Positions 33,886 to 47,100 of a stretch of DNA of 64,000 nucleotides are shown in pieces. The position numbers were made by a program, and so were the translations under genes. The stretch is from Rhabditophanes sp. KR3021. Taxonomy: Eukaryota; Nematoda; Chromadorea; Rhabditida; Alloionematidae. Each line of letters opens with the position of its first letter. Within the stretch, counting starts at the first letter, position 1. The notes below the pieces were generated by a model. That model was not told where the DNA came from. It did no database searches and saw nothing but the letters and a program-made list of their open reading frames with translations. The DNA lies in assembly GCA_963281155.1 (NCBI GenBank), contig CAUJLY010000002.1, forward strand, positions 2,480,001 to 2,544,000, written 5' to 3'.

Positions 33886-34418
33886 CTTTCCTATTCATAG
33901 CAAATAAATATAAATGTAATTATAAATCCCTACGATCAGTAAATAAAAGTTTATGTGTCATTCTATTTTTATACATAAACTAAATTTAAAAAATTGGCAA
34001 TATTAGAAAAAATTTTATTAAATAGTTTATTTAAAATTATAAATTAGGCTACACAATGATGCTTCCTAATGAATTAACCATTTTTAAGAGAACAATTATT
34101 ATGCAAATTCAGGTTATACAGTTGTTTGATAAATATAATTTTCTAAATAAATTAAATGATGCTTACAGACATATTATATAAGGAAGCAATTAAATAAATA
34201 AGCAATATTGGTGAAATCTACCTAGAGACAACACACACATACATGTAATAGAATAGTTAAATATTATCAGGACACACAAAATATTAAAGGATAGATTATC
34301 GAAACAATTAAAAATATTATAAATACTTTGCTTTAGCTTCAAAAGTAAGAACACCCGATGATAAGGTACCTTAGAGATAATATATTGCTAGTAAATATCA
34401 GTAAAGACATATCAAGAA
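33886..34418. other. intergenic, convergent
   Basis: AT-rich 3' flanks of the ABHD17-like and ELF/ETS genes. AATAAA-like words occur just after 33886 (CAAATAAATATAAATG). No gene. Confidence 0.45.
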
Positions 34419-37400
34419 TCAAGCACAGCTACTTATTTGTAAATTTGATTTTGGCAAAACTCCGTTGTTGTTTTCATCCACTTCGTCTTCTTTGGCCTCT
34501 TTTTTTACTTCCTTTTCTTCTAATTCCATTTTGATATCTGGATTAAGCTCATCCTCGACCATCTCTGCATCCTCACTCTTTTCATCCAGAATTTCATTGT
34601 TTTCCTCCGCAAATTTGTGAGGGCTGCCACCGTCGTCACTGTTGTGGCCGGAGCTACTAAAGTCTGAGAAACTTGTGTCATTTGGATCAAAAGCTTCCTT
34701 TGGAACATCAACGAATTGGTATACTAGTCTTTGACCATCAACTTTTTGAAGGATTCCTCTTTGGTAATAGTATCTCAAGGCCCGGCCCATAGTTTCATAA
34801 TTCATCGAAGGCTTATTCTTGAAAGTTCCCCATAAACGACTTACATTCTTAGAATCAACAAGCTTGAAAATTCCCTTTCGGTGATCAAGCCATTTTATAT
34901 ACTTAGGTGAGTACTCCTTATCTTGTAGAAGACGCAGCAAGAATTCCCACAAATATGTTATTTGACCATCTCGAGAACGTCTTCTAGTCGTCTGACTGCC
35001 AAAAGGAAATGAATTGGTAAGCCGAGAAGTATTAACTGAGGGTTCGCTGAAACGCCGTGGAGCAGTTGAAGATGGGGCTCCCTCAAATCGCGGTTGAAAC
35101 GTACTTTGTCTGTAAGATTGTTGTTGCTGGTGTTGAATTGGATGGATTGGAACAGTCGCCTGATAGTTATTACCCAACAACATATTTACATTCGTTTGTG
35201 TATTTTGGAGAGTTTGACTTTTCTGTGACATCAACATTTGCTCTAACAATAAAGCTTGATTTATTGTGGATGAAGATGAAAAGGAATGGACATTGGTGTT
35301 GGTAGTAGGGGTCTGATGAATGGGTGTTGTTTGGTGTTGTTGATTCGTTGCTGCCACAGCTGCTGCATTCAAAGCCCACCCTGGATACAAAAGGGCTGCA
35401 GCTGACAACCATGGATTGAGAAGACTTGACTGAGATTCTGTAATCACAAACAATATACAACCTTTATGTCAACGTACTCCCTTTTATCATTCATTTTTGT
35501 TTAATTTTTATGTGAAAGTTTATTTAATCGCAAGCAAAAGTCCCTTACGCAATTTGTTTAATAAAATGAATATGATAGAGGACAACAAAAATAGTTTAAC
35601 ACAGTTTGCACTTTTAGCTTACATAATTGAATGGTCAAGTCGTATATTGACAAACGCACTAAACCCTAAACTAACAACACTCTCTTCCCAATTGGTCACG
35701 AAGTTTAACTTTTTGCCCAGTCACGACTCTCTTTGACGAACCTACCTATATTTGAACACCTTTTCCTTCTTGCGTAAGTTAAGGTGCTCGTGGTCATATT
35801 ACTTGATAATACTTTTCGAGAATTGTCGCTACCTCATTACGAAACCAGTCTTCTTTGTACAAGAGCGTGTCAATTTTAAGAGGTTCTTTTACAAATCATT
35901 TACAACTCTTCCCTTTCAATCTAAAAATAAATTTGTGCGAAAGTATAACTGTACAACCAACAATAGTAACATCGTCCATTATACAATACACAAATTCAAG
36001 TATTTTGAAAGTCCCAAAAAGTAAGTTTATAAATATGTGCAGGAAGGGAATTTAAGGATAAATGAAAAAGGTATTGTGTTAGATTACACTTATCAAGATA
36101 CCAGTTTAATCTTCTCCTCTTTTTTGTGTTCCGCATCTAATGTGCATCAAGATATTTTAAATAACAATATCCTAAACCAGTCTTCCCTGTATTCGTGACT
36201 CGACCAGGATATTTATATTTGAGATGAGGATGTTTTTTACTGCCACAATCCAAAAAGAAAGGAGCAGCTTAGGCAAAGTATAGAGGAACTAGATTTTGAC
36301 AAAAAATGAATCTGGTCTGGCAATGGATTTTCACTTTTAATATCATAAATAACTATTAATGTCGTACCAAAGCTCATTACATTTAATAAGAAAAAAATAC
36401 ATTTGATTATTTAATATTTGGTAAGTTAGAAGACGAATGTGAGTGGATGAGCTTACCAGAATTTACGGAACTTTGAGCTTGTTGCTGTTGTAACAACCAG
36501 CTCCAATTGATATTGCTGTTAATATTGGTGGTAATATTATTGTTGATATTGCTATTAATATTATTGTTGATATTATTGTTAATATTGTTGCTGGGGGTAG
36601 TTGCCGTCAAATTAGTAAATGCCGATGGAGCCGTAGATCCAAACAAAATGTGTCTTTGCAATTGATTATGTTGTTGAATTCTTTCCATATTGCTTAAAGC
36701 TGCATTTAGACTAGAAGTAGAACTGCAAATCTCAGTTCCAAGGCCACTATCGGGTGAGGAAGAGGAAGACGAAGGGGCAGCTCCACTTTGATTAGGAACT
36801 GAACCTATCAGTTCCCCGAAAGCAGAAATCGGTGGCATCAGGAGGCTTGAGAAGGCGGATGTTGAAGCACTATTAGAACAATTTGTAGTCTGCTGAAGGA
36901 GTAATTTTTGCAAAAGTGCAATATTAGAATTATTGTTTGGTAGTGTGGATTCAATCTAAAATGAGAAGTGTCAAAACAAAAGTCACCCATTAAGGAAGTC
37001 TTTAGGTCATTCTCAGCCAAGGAAATGGGTCATGTCGCGGGAGTGGATATATACTAAATAACCTGAACTTGGGTAGTCTCAAGACATTTCCCTATCGAGA
37101 TAAGGTTCATCACCCTGTCAAACTTCGAAACCCTTAGGAGTTTCTTTTTATCACTAGTACTTTTGTTCCGATTTTTAAATATATTGTACATTATTATTAT
37201 ATTATGATGTGATGAATAAACAATCACTAATTTTGTAAAGTTTTGACGACGAGGGCGCGCCGAGAACGCAAACTGTATAGATCATTTAGATATATTTAGT
37301 TGAATAGATCTTTTGAGATGACTTACCTTCATTTCCGAATTAGACACCAAGTTTGATGTTGACCATAAACAGGCTGGAGCAGAAACTCGCCTATTGTCTA

Positions 37401-37761
37401 TTGTGGTTGGGAAAAGAGAATCCTCCGTCTTTTGAGTAAAGCTTTTCTCCCCATTCACTAAAAGAGTAGGGTTTGATTCCTTGGTGGTTGGAGAAGACGC
37501 TGGGCATTCACAAGTTTGGACGATTGTGAGTAGGCCTTCGTGAATGGAAGACATCCCATTGCCGAATAAATGGCAATGAGGGAAATGTTTTTTCTTTGCC
37601 CCAACACTAAGATTAAAATTTTCCATGATGGAAGATTTATTGTTATTATTATTATTGAGATCAGTTGAAAGATCTTGTCCGAGACCAGATCTAGAATTTA
37701 ATATTTCAAGGCATTCCTGGTACCGTTTTAGAACGGCGGCATTATCTTGATCAAGTTCCAT
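34419..37761 (-). CDS. ETS-domain transcription factor, ELF/E74 type
   Basis: Three coding exons, 37327-37761, 36457-36955 and 34419-35437, give 650 residues; phases agree. The ETS domain lies in the last exon: [80 protein letters not shown]. This pattern (YIKW...[18 protein letters not shown]) is that of ELF1/2/4 and Drosophila E74, nuclear activators binding GGA(A/T). The N-terminal half is low-complexity: a Q/N/S/T-rich stretch and a repetitive Asn-Ile block. The C-terminus is acidic ([20 protein letters not shown]). Introns are 371 and 1019 bases, much longer than usual here, and I see no clear relic in them. TTTTTAG six bases before the ATG suggests a further 5' UTR exon upstream. No pointed (SAM) domain is seen. 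Confidence 0.9.
36508..36592. repeat. in-frame minisatellite encoding (N-I-N)n in the ELF/ETS gene
   Basis: About 85 bases of TATTGTTGATATTGCTAT-like units of 9 to 12 bases. On the minus strand they encode [18 protein letters not shown]. The repeat is in frame and would expand or contract without breaking the gene. Confidence 0.8.
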
Positions 37762-39106
37762 TTTTTCTAAAAATGGACAAATATAGAGAATTTACCGCGA
37801 TATAGAATTCACAGCAATACTAGAAGATGAAAGTGAACGAAACTGTAGAATATAGAGTTGAAGGGGCAAAAGAGACTTGGCGAAGTCGTGACGACCGTGT
37901 ATTGTCCAAGACAGAGTTGAGATCGTGGTGGGTGGGAAGGAAACCGGGTGTAGGATAAAAAAGGGAATGATGATATGAGGAAAGAAAGGACGAAGTAGAC
38001 TGTCCCTTCGGTCTGATCGTGACCACAAACAAAATTTCCATTTCTTTGCTCAACGGGGCTGTCAACTAAATGCAGGGGTTACGTCATGAATGGTCACTAG
38101 ATAGTTTAGTTTAGATAGTTGTTTGTAGAGCTGATCTAATACGAGAAGGAATACCTGTACCTGCTTCACAAATATAAATAAATATATACAATTGTCAGAC
38201 CGAGAGAAACATTAGGATAAAGGACATTTGCTTTGATTAGATTCTTTGTAATACGAGACAAGCTCAATGTGTCACTTTTACGATTATAGATCATTACATA
38301 AACTTTTTAAAACTTTCCAAATATAAAAGAAAGAGAAATGTCATCTGTTGATTATAAATTGAGATTTCAAAGAAGTCCTCATTAATTCAATTTCATTTAC
38401 TGACTCGCATTCATTCAGAAAACTCACATAATCCGCATAATCACATTGGCAAGGTAATCATTACAGTCTGGTAGTTCAAATAATCTTCCGCGAAACAGAT
38501 AACAAAACAACTTCATCTATATGTTATTTTTTATTAAAAGACTTGTATTTTGACACATTTAAGGTAATTTCCTTTATAGCTTCATAAATAAACAACAAGT
38601 GCTCTTTTATTATTGAATTTAGGAAGTTGATATAATATCCACCAATTAAAAATTAACTATTAAAAAATACTCTATTAAAACATAATATCAAATATACATA
38701 CTTTATTAAAAACATACTACACACTTATTTGTTTTGATGGTGTCGGCTACTAAAATAACTTGATAAAAATCATATTTATTTTATTAATATCAGAATTAAA
38801 TGTAGTGGATAAACTTATTGAAAATAAATAAATACAATATTCAGTTTTTATGATAGATTCATCAAAATCGTGCATCCTTTAATTGCTCACCATATGCAAA
38901 TAGAATATGCAAGTCTTTTCTTACAAAATCGTCATGAATAATTTGAGTTAAATTTTAAAACGAACAAGATTAGGATGTACAAAGAAATTCAAAAAAAATT
39001 TATTTATGAAAATACGAAAATATTTGATAATTAAAAAATGTACTTTACTACTCTTAATTAAAAGACGATATACAAAATATGAAAACGATAAATTATTCAT
39101 TAGTGA
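37762..39106. other. upstream region of the ELF/ETS gene and 3' flank of the exonuclease gene
   Basis: Bases 37790-38065 contain overlapping open frames on the minus strand, rich in H, S and P. They are probably 5' UTR exon or promoter of the ETS gene rather than protein. From 38100 to 39100 the sequence is AT-rich and without a gene. Confidence 0.4.
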
Positions 39107-41534
39107 TTAAAAATAGTCGAAAAACTTCGACTTTGCTACAACATTCGTTGAAATTGATCGAGCAATCTTTTCACAGTCCAAACCCAATTCTTGACAATAT
39201 TTTTCACATTCTAAATAAATTAGACGAGTACATTCGGCATCTAATGCTGCGTACCTAGTTTGGCTCACTCGAAGTGGACGGCGCAACCATACTGAACATT
39301 GTTCTGTCTTTTTTAATCCACGGCCTAAGATGATATCACAAATTTTTGACAAACCAGTTGTCGTCATTACTTTATTAAATTTGGCTTTCGGAGTCAGTAT
39401 TGGACTATTATTTTTTTTCATGCCCTTTTCTTTTCCATTCTTACCTTTCTTACCAGGTTTCTTAGGTGGTTCCCCGGTAATTGATAATACCTCCTCTAGC
39501 TGATCTAAAGCGGGCGATGAGCCTCCTGTTTCAACTTCCTCTGACCTAGCATCCTCTTCATTGTCAATTCCTTCTTTTTCCGCTTCTAGTACACAATTTG
39601 GAACTTCTCTTTCCTCGTCCGCAATTTTTTCCTCAGGCATTTCGGAGATAATTTTGTATTTGCTCAAGAAAATGCTCAAATTACCATCTCTTGCACAAAT
39701 TTCTTTCCTATCATCAGGAATCAAAGGAGATGTCAAAAGGGCATCGTTGATCTAAATTAATTAATAAATATGAGCCAAACATTTTTCTGTACTACCTTGA
39801 CTATCAGTTCGCTAATACAAAATGTATGAGCAGGCTCATACAGAGCGTTTAACTTGGGGAAAGACAGCAAAAGCATAGACAAATCCCCATGTGGTTTCAT
39901 TCCTAATTTCATGATATTTTTGGCGCTAAATAGAGCATTCAAAAATTCCTGAACATTGTCTACGCCTACGAAGGTACAATCTATTATATAGACTGTTCCC
40001 TTGAAGGCGACTTGGATGATGGTTACGCGCTCTGGAAAGTGAAATGATGACCATTCACAATCAAACCCGCAAACATTGAATGCTTCCTCCAAATTAGCTA
40101 CCGATAAGACTTGTGTGGCATGCCTTACTAGATCTGGCGTATTGCAAAACAACACTTTTGTTTCCTTTTGCAAAGCTAGATAAGTTCCATCATCTACATA
40201 CAAAGAATCTTCATCTCTATCAGGGAGTGGGAAGAATGGTGGACAACGACAATTCGGCAACTGCAATTGGCTCCAATATTGATAAGCATCCCGGGTAACG
40301 TACTTCTCCAGCCTGCTCAAAAATATCTTCTTACTGCTAGGAACGAGGCACATCATCGCATAGATGACATCATTCAGCTGATAATCATCAATATCTTTAA
40401 TGACATATCTCTTCCTAACATATCTATTGAATTGGGCGCAGGCGGTGTTAAGTGGAATTTGGATCTTTTCAAGTGAATGAATTCCTCTGAAGCCCTTCAT
40501 CAGCTGGAGCATGTTATTGTGAAAAATAGTAAAACGAAGAGGGCTCGTTGTTCCATTCGACCAACTATGAGATCGCTTCTTATATAATGATTCTTGAGTC
40601 ATTAGTTCTTCCAGCTCTTTAATCTTAATGACAGCCCGTTCAACGAAATCGTCACTTTTGCCGTTACATTGCTTTACGAATTTGAAGTCATGGATTGGCC
40701 CAAAGAAGGCAAGTGGTTCGATAAAGGTAATGTCATTCAGATGATCGAAAAGAGCTTTGTTACTGGTTATGTAAGAAATCCACTGATAAGTGATATTTTT
40801 ATCTTTCAATCGTCTGCAAAAGAAGTCAACTATTTCGGCGCTGTAATTGGTGAAAGCGAAGGTTTTGTTGAAGTCTTTAAGAAGAATCTTGCCGTCCTCA
40901 AAGCATGATGTGCAAATACAGTCAACTATTTGGATTACTTCGTCTTTGGAAAACTCAATGCCAGTAGTGGACTTTTTGAGTTTCTTCCCCTTAGTTTGGT
41001 CGTCATTTTCTTCTTCTTTTCCTTCGACTGGCTTTGGTTGCTTGTGTTTTTTGACGTAGATTTCAAAGCACTATAATAAATTAAAAGTATTAAAACACTT
41101 TAAAGAAACCAAACACCAACCTTGTAAAGTATATTTCTGTATGAGGCTAACTTTCCAAATTCAGGTGAGTTCTTCCCTTGAGGGTTTCCGTGAAATCTTT
41201 GGTTTTGGTAAAATACAGGAGCATTATAGGACATCTGTTGGGGGTGAAAGTTCCGCTGCTGGTTGTTTTTGTTATGACGTGCCATGTAGACTTGGTGTTG
41301 TAAATTCAACTGCTCAACAGTCTCTTTCAATATAACGATGGCATTCGACAAAATTATGTTATTAGGAAAAACGATGGAAGATATTCCAGCCGCATATTGA
41401 CAATTAGTAGGATCCGTTTTAAAGAACCTAATTATATTAGTTGTAAATATCGTGTGAACATTGCTCAGTGTGAAAGAATTAGGTGATAAAGGCTGCAGGG
41501 GTTGAAGAGGTTGTTGGTGTGCATGAAAAGTCAT
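39107..41534 (-). CDS. EXD3: DEDDy 3'-5' exonuclease, mut-7 / EXD3-like
   Basis: Three exons, 41121-41534, 39796-41070 and 39107-39751 (introns of 50 and 44 bases), give 777 residues. The nuclease domain is split by the last intron. Motif I is VCGFDCEWSSF (Asp, Glu), motif II NIMKLGMKPHGDLSMLLLSF (Asp), and motif III SQTRYAALDAECTRLIY (Tyr and Asp), so all catalytic residues are present. An unusual insertion of about 90 acidic and lysine-rich residues (EEKIADEEREV..., KKPGKKGKNGKEKGMKKNN) sits between motifs II and III. The N-terminal 400 residues (with LKGFRGIHSLEKIQIPLNTA-type helices) resemble the helical region of C. elegans mut-7 and human EXD3, used in small-RNA and RNA processing. A glutamine/histidine-rich N-terminus precedes it. 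Confidence 0.82.
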
Positions 41535-43179
41535 TGGCCTTTAAGAAGATACTTTTCTGAATAGAAAAATGAAAACATTTAAATGATCTTTTGGACCAAC
41601 TTACAAATATTAATATATAGCAGGTTAAGATGTTAATTTTGGTTATATTTAAATTTAGAAAGTACTTCCACTATCCAATATGTCAGTATATATTAACAAT
41701 CTTGTATAATGGAAAGTAATGAAATCGTGGTGGTGTGTCCTTTATAAACGCATCAATGTTGTTTGGTCTACGTTGTACCAATTCGAAGTTCATTATTCAA
41801 AATAAGTCTGTATGGAGTATGTATGGGTGGGACAAGTGATAGTGTAAATGATTTGCGCAGGCTTTTTTCTCTTTACTTGGTCAAGCCTATAATTTGGCAG
41901 GCCATAAAGTTTAAATGTACTAGTCTGAATTTGTCGATTCAGCACACGTAACATGTAAAAAAGTACCTTATTCATAAATTACACACACAAAGTTCATTGG
42001 CAAATCATTTTGCGGGGTAAAAAAATGAAAAAAATTTCAAGAATAGATAAGCAATTTCTACTCTCCCTCTATACTAATAAACACTGTTTATTGCTTGAAG
42101 AAGATAAAAAATTTATTACTTTGAAAGAGAGAATTTATTTATGAAAATGAAAAGAAAGAACATCATTAAGATAATTTGAAGCGCAAATAAGAATATTTAT
42201 TATCAATACCCTGATAAGCAGCTTACGATTGTGTTCAAAGATGATATTTTACACTTTTAGAAGCTTTGTTTTCAAACTCATCTTATTTTTTAATAATGAT
42301 TGGAACGATTTAAGATGGAATCAGTTGTTGCATATATCCTGATAATTACTTATACTTTTACACAATTTGTACGACCTTGATGTTAAAATTAAATTTTTTT
42401 AATAAATGCTTACTCACACAGTCAGACCATTTGTCGGTAGGTAGATCATTTGATAAAAAGAAAAATTTAATTTTATAATGGTTACAGCTGTATAAGTTTT
42501 AAAAGTTCTGCGATTATTGCTAGTTTTGTAAAAATTTGCTCGAAAACTCAAACAGACGTTTTATAAAAATGATTGATAAATTGCTTTACATCAATAGACA
42601 TTATATTGGTGTGCATTTTCCAATTAATTTTAAACTTTAAAACAGTGTTTTGCTCTTCCCATATGTTATTTGGAATGAGTCTTTTGCCAATGGACACCCC
42701 CATTTTTTAAGCAAACTGATTCCTATCACATAACCACGTCAACAACACACATTCTCTTAAATCATTTGCGTTTAATGCTTCTTTCAAACCATAAGGTGAT
42801 ACGTTCTTTGATGCACGAGGAAAGATGTGCAAAAAAGAAGCGACCTCTCTCTCCATACATATATAATACTTTTCAGTTGGAGACAACCCACCATCCTTTC
42901 TTTGTTACTAATATTTGTGTATAGTTATGTATTTATTTTGATTCGCCAATTTGGCTTTTTTGTTGGTGGCCGCTCAATTATGGTTGTTTAATTTTTAATG
43001 AGATACTTAATGTTGTGCAATGCAAATACCCTTTTTGATTTAGTTGCCAGTACACTCTCGCCAACACAACTGTTGGAGGAGCGATCATATTTTGGAAAAA
43101 ACGTCTATCATCATATTCTTTATTTGTCTTATACGTCACTCCTTTAACTTACTTTATATTTTATAGTTAAATAATAGTT
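41535..43179. other. intergenic between divergent exonuclease and transgelin genes
   Basis: 1.6 kb, AT-rich, with short open frames only. The last 40 bases before transgelin read TTATATTTTATAGTTAAATAATAGTT. A TTTATAG sits 16 bases before the ATG, so a 5' UTR intron or trans-splice acceptor is possible. Confidence 0.4.
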
Positions 43180-43867
43180 ATGTCAGGAAGAGCAGAGAAA
43201 TCAGGGCTTGCTTATGAAGCTCACCAAAAGATCCAATCTAAGTTTGATCCTGAATTGGCTACCCAAATCTTGTCCTGGATCAAGGATTGCTCCGGAGAAG
43301 ACTTTGACGTCGATGGTTCAATCGACAATTTCGTCAGTGTTCTTAAAAATGGCGTTGTTCTTTGCAGGTAATTTTTTACTTTTTTTAGTCTTATTTATGT
43401 ACTTACTTCATCATCTGTATTTATCAACTTTTGTTTACGTATTTTTAGACTCGCTAATTCTCTCGTAGAGGGATCAATCAAAAAAGTCAATGCGTCCGCT
43501 ATGGCTTTTAAGCAAATGGAAAACATCTCATTCTTCCTTACTTTCGCGGAGAAGTATGTCAGCAAGACGGAATTGTTCCAAACAATTGATTTGTATGAAG
43601 GTAATAATCAAATAACAGCATAATATTCATCTTTGTACTTTAGGACAAGACCCAAATAGTGTATTAGTTCTCCTCGGCTCCCTCGCCAGAAAAAGCCAAA
43701 AGCTTTTCAACAAAAACGGCCTTGGCCCAAAGGAAGCTGAAACCAACAAGAGAGAATGGACCGAAGAGCAATTAAATGCCGGCCAAGGAATTATCGGTCT
43801 TCAAGCGGGCCAAAACCGTTGTGCTACTGCCAGTGGAATCAGCATGGGAAATACTCGTCATATGTGA
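43180..43867 (+). CDS. TAGLN: transgelin / muscle protein 20-like calponin-homology protein
   Basis: Three exons, 43180-43367, 43449-43600 and 43644-43867 (introns 81 and 43 bases), give 187 residues, close to the usual 190-200. It has a single calponin-homology domain: QILSWIKDCSGEDFDVDGSI then FVSVLKNGVVLCRLANSL, with FKQMENISFFLTFAEKYVSK and LFQTIDLYEGQDPNSVLVLL. One C-terminal calponin-like repeat follows (GIIGLQAGQNRCATASGISM then GNTRHM). Transgelins bind and bundle actin filaments in muscle and cytoskeleton. Codon use is GC-richer than in neighbours, suggesting high expression. Confidence 0.95.
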
Positions 43868-44167
43868 AAATGCGCTTTTCTTTTAAATTAATTATGTACT
43901 TTTATTAAAATGTTAAGCATTTAATAACCACACATCTTATTGTTAACTGAATAAATACCCTTTAAAAGACACCTTCTTGCATTCATTTATTGGTTTCTTC
44001 TTTCCTTATGTGCAATTGTATAGTATATACATACACCACCAGTGCGTCAACATACCAAAGACTTTCTTGACGCGTTTGTTAGAGCCACGCGTTATAGTCG
44101 CAACTCACTTTAAGTATAACAAGTATCATATTATTTTTGTTTATTTCTGTAGATTGAAACTAAAGGT

Positions 44168-47100
44168 ATGTTTCTGATAACGTGTCTGGAAAAAATATCT
44201 AATGACAAAGACACAAAAAGAAGAGAACATGCAAGTTTAAAGAAGGCTTGTGAGGAGGCTTTAGGTAAGTTTAGATAATTACTCATCACTAATCCTATTT
44301 TTACCTTTTTAGTCAGTTTAAACGAACTCAAGGAAAAAGGCTTAATAGGTTCAAATGGCGGTCCCGTGACTGGATCAAATGAAATCGGCCTAGCAGACAC
44401 CTACTTTTTTCCCTTTGAATTGGCTTGCCAAGCTAAGTCACCGCGAATTGTGGCGACTGCTTTGGATTCCTTGCAAAAGTTGATTGCTCACGCCCATATT
44501 GTAGGAAACTCGGCAGACCCCCAAAATCCGGATCAACCCTTAATTGATCGTGTTATCGAAGCCATCTGCTTTCCATTCCAGGGCCCCCAAACAGACGAAA
44601 ATGTTCAGCTAAATATAATTAAGGCGATTTTGGCTGCTGTCTTGACGGAACATTGTAATATCCACGAAAAGTCTTTGTTGCTTGCCATCAGAACTTGTTT
44701 TAATATTTACTTGGCCTCTAGAACTAATGTTATCCAGGCAACCGCAAAAGGAATCTTGACTCAAATTATCAATAAGGTTTTCCGTTCCCTTCAAATCAAG
44801 ATATTGGAAAAACCATCAACTGAAGACGACGTTGTTGTGAAAGAAGTCTTAGATGGCATCATTAAAAGAGTCGTTGCAGCTGTTGACAATGAACCAGTTG
44901 TTCTAAGGCATAATTCGACGAATGCCTCTTTGAATGACGAAACAGCTGATCCAGCTGACTCCTATGCCGAAGAATTTGCAAAGGAACAAATTTGTTTTGC
45001 CAATGTTGAAGAAAAGGATGCATTTTTGTTGTTTAGAGCCTTGTGTAGATTAAGCATGAAGATATTGCCAGAAAATACAGATGTCAGAAGTCATGAACTG
45101 AGATCGAAGTTACTGTCTCTGGAAATGCTCTTATTAATTGTCCAAGAATTCGAGGTTCCACTTCCAGAAAAGCACTCCTTTATCTATGCCATCAGAAGTT
45201 ACCTTTGCCCTGCTCTTTCCAAAAACTCAGTCTCCTCATTCATCAATGTCTTCGAAAAGTCCCTTGCAATATTTGTCCTACTAGTGAACAAGTTCAAAAG
45301 CCATCTCAAACAACAAATCGAGGTCTTTTTTAGAGAAATTATCCTAAATATCTTGGAGTCCAACTCAAGTTCGTTTGAACACAAATGGATTGTCTTGAAT
45401 ACGGTTGCCAAAATTTGTGAAGTCCCACAATCTATTGTAGATATTTATTTGAATTATGATTGTGACATGAATAGTGCCAATATTTTTGAGACATTGATTA
45501 ATGTCTTAGTGAAGATTGCGATGGTGAGGTGTGAAATTGATAAAGTTGGATTAACGGCTCTTCAAATTAAAGAAAAGGAAAAGTGCATGAAGGTTTTGGG
45601 GATTGAGTCATTGGTTAAGATTTTGCAGTGTTTAAATGATTGGTATAATGAAGCGATTGGAGATGAGAAACCTAAGGAAAATGAAAGTATTTCAGAAGGA
45701 GTGGCAGATTACACTCACGTCAAGAGGCAAAAAGGAAAGATGGAGCATGGAATTGATTTGTTTGATAAGAAGCCAAAGGCTGGGATAAAGTATTTACAAG
45801 ATCAAAATATGCTCACAGCCGATCCACTCTCAATTGCTAAATTCTTCTTTACTGAAGAAAGATTAAGTAAAAGTGCTGTTGGAGAGTATTTGGGAGAAGG
45901 TGATCAATCCCACATAGAAGTAATGCATTGTTTCATTGACCAATTTGAGTTTACCAACATGACAATCGTCAAAGCCATCCGAATTTTGATCGAGAAATTC
46001 CATCTACCAGGAAAGTTTTAAGTTTTTGTTCATCTTATCTAATTTTATTTTCATTTTAGGTAATTATGGGACTAAATTAAAAAAGTTTACAAAAAATAGT
46101 CAATTAAAAACTATAAAAAGACAGGGATTTAAAATGTGGTGTCAGCAATTGCTTTTGCATCCGAGACATTTCTAGGCAAGATAGCTCCAATCGCACAGGC
46201 ATTGTCAAAAGTTAATATTTTTCCAGCAGCTCTTAGGTCCAAAGAGAAGTACATATAGGCTTTGTTGACAACAACGGGGTTGTCGCTTTCTGGGCAGATA
46301 ACATCCATACACTTCCAGCTTCAAATCCTTGATTGAAGTCTTGTTCATTATCACGCAATTGTTGACATTCACGACGTTGAATGTGTTTTGACAAATTATT
46401 TTAACATCAAATGTCAGATTACAATGAGTACAATGAATTTCCTTGGCACATAACCGTTCTCTTTGTGTCTTTTCAAGAATCGATAGATAATGCCTTCCTA
46501 ACCCTTTTGCTCTATCACAGTGCAGATCAGTGACAAAATTTGCAAAAAATACCCATTGATAAATTGAGGAGATCATCGTGAGCTACAATACACATTTCTT
46601 CAATTACATCTGCAGTTTGAGGTGGATAGAATGCCTCGCCATTGATTTTCAAGAACCGAACCTTGCATACTTCTCCAGTTCCCCAAACTCATCTTGTTGG
46701 TTTTTATTCTAAATTCGGCATGCAAAGCCTGAAGTCCATCACAGGTGACGTTCTGAACTGAAAGACTTCCTCTATTCTGCAATCATATTATATAAAGGCT
46801 GCTTCAGCCCTACAAATTTTCTCGGTCCACTTTTTCCAGGCTAGCGTTTCCTATTAAACCAGCAATCTTATCGGCACTTCTCTTGTTGTCTCCATTCTCT
46901 TCGACCATTTTGGATTAACAACTCCAGTTGAATAGATCTTACACTAAAAATGATTAGAATTATCGCAAGAAATTTTAAAACGATTTGTTAACATAACGTG
47001 TTAAAAGGTATGTGCAAATATGATTACGTCATAGTATTAGATTGAAAATCATGACTCGCTCAATTTACGTGGTTACAAAGATATCGCTCAAAGATTCATC

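Noticed and set aside
34520..35305. Several open frames opposite or overlapping the ETS exon
   Set aside because: Shadows of the ETS coding exon in other frames; the ETS frame is confirmed by domain identity.
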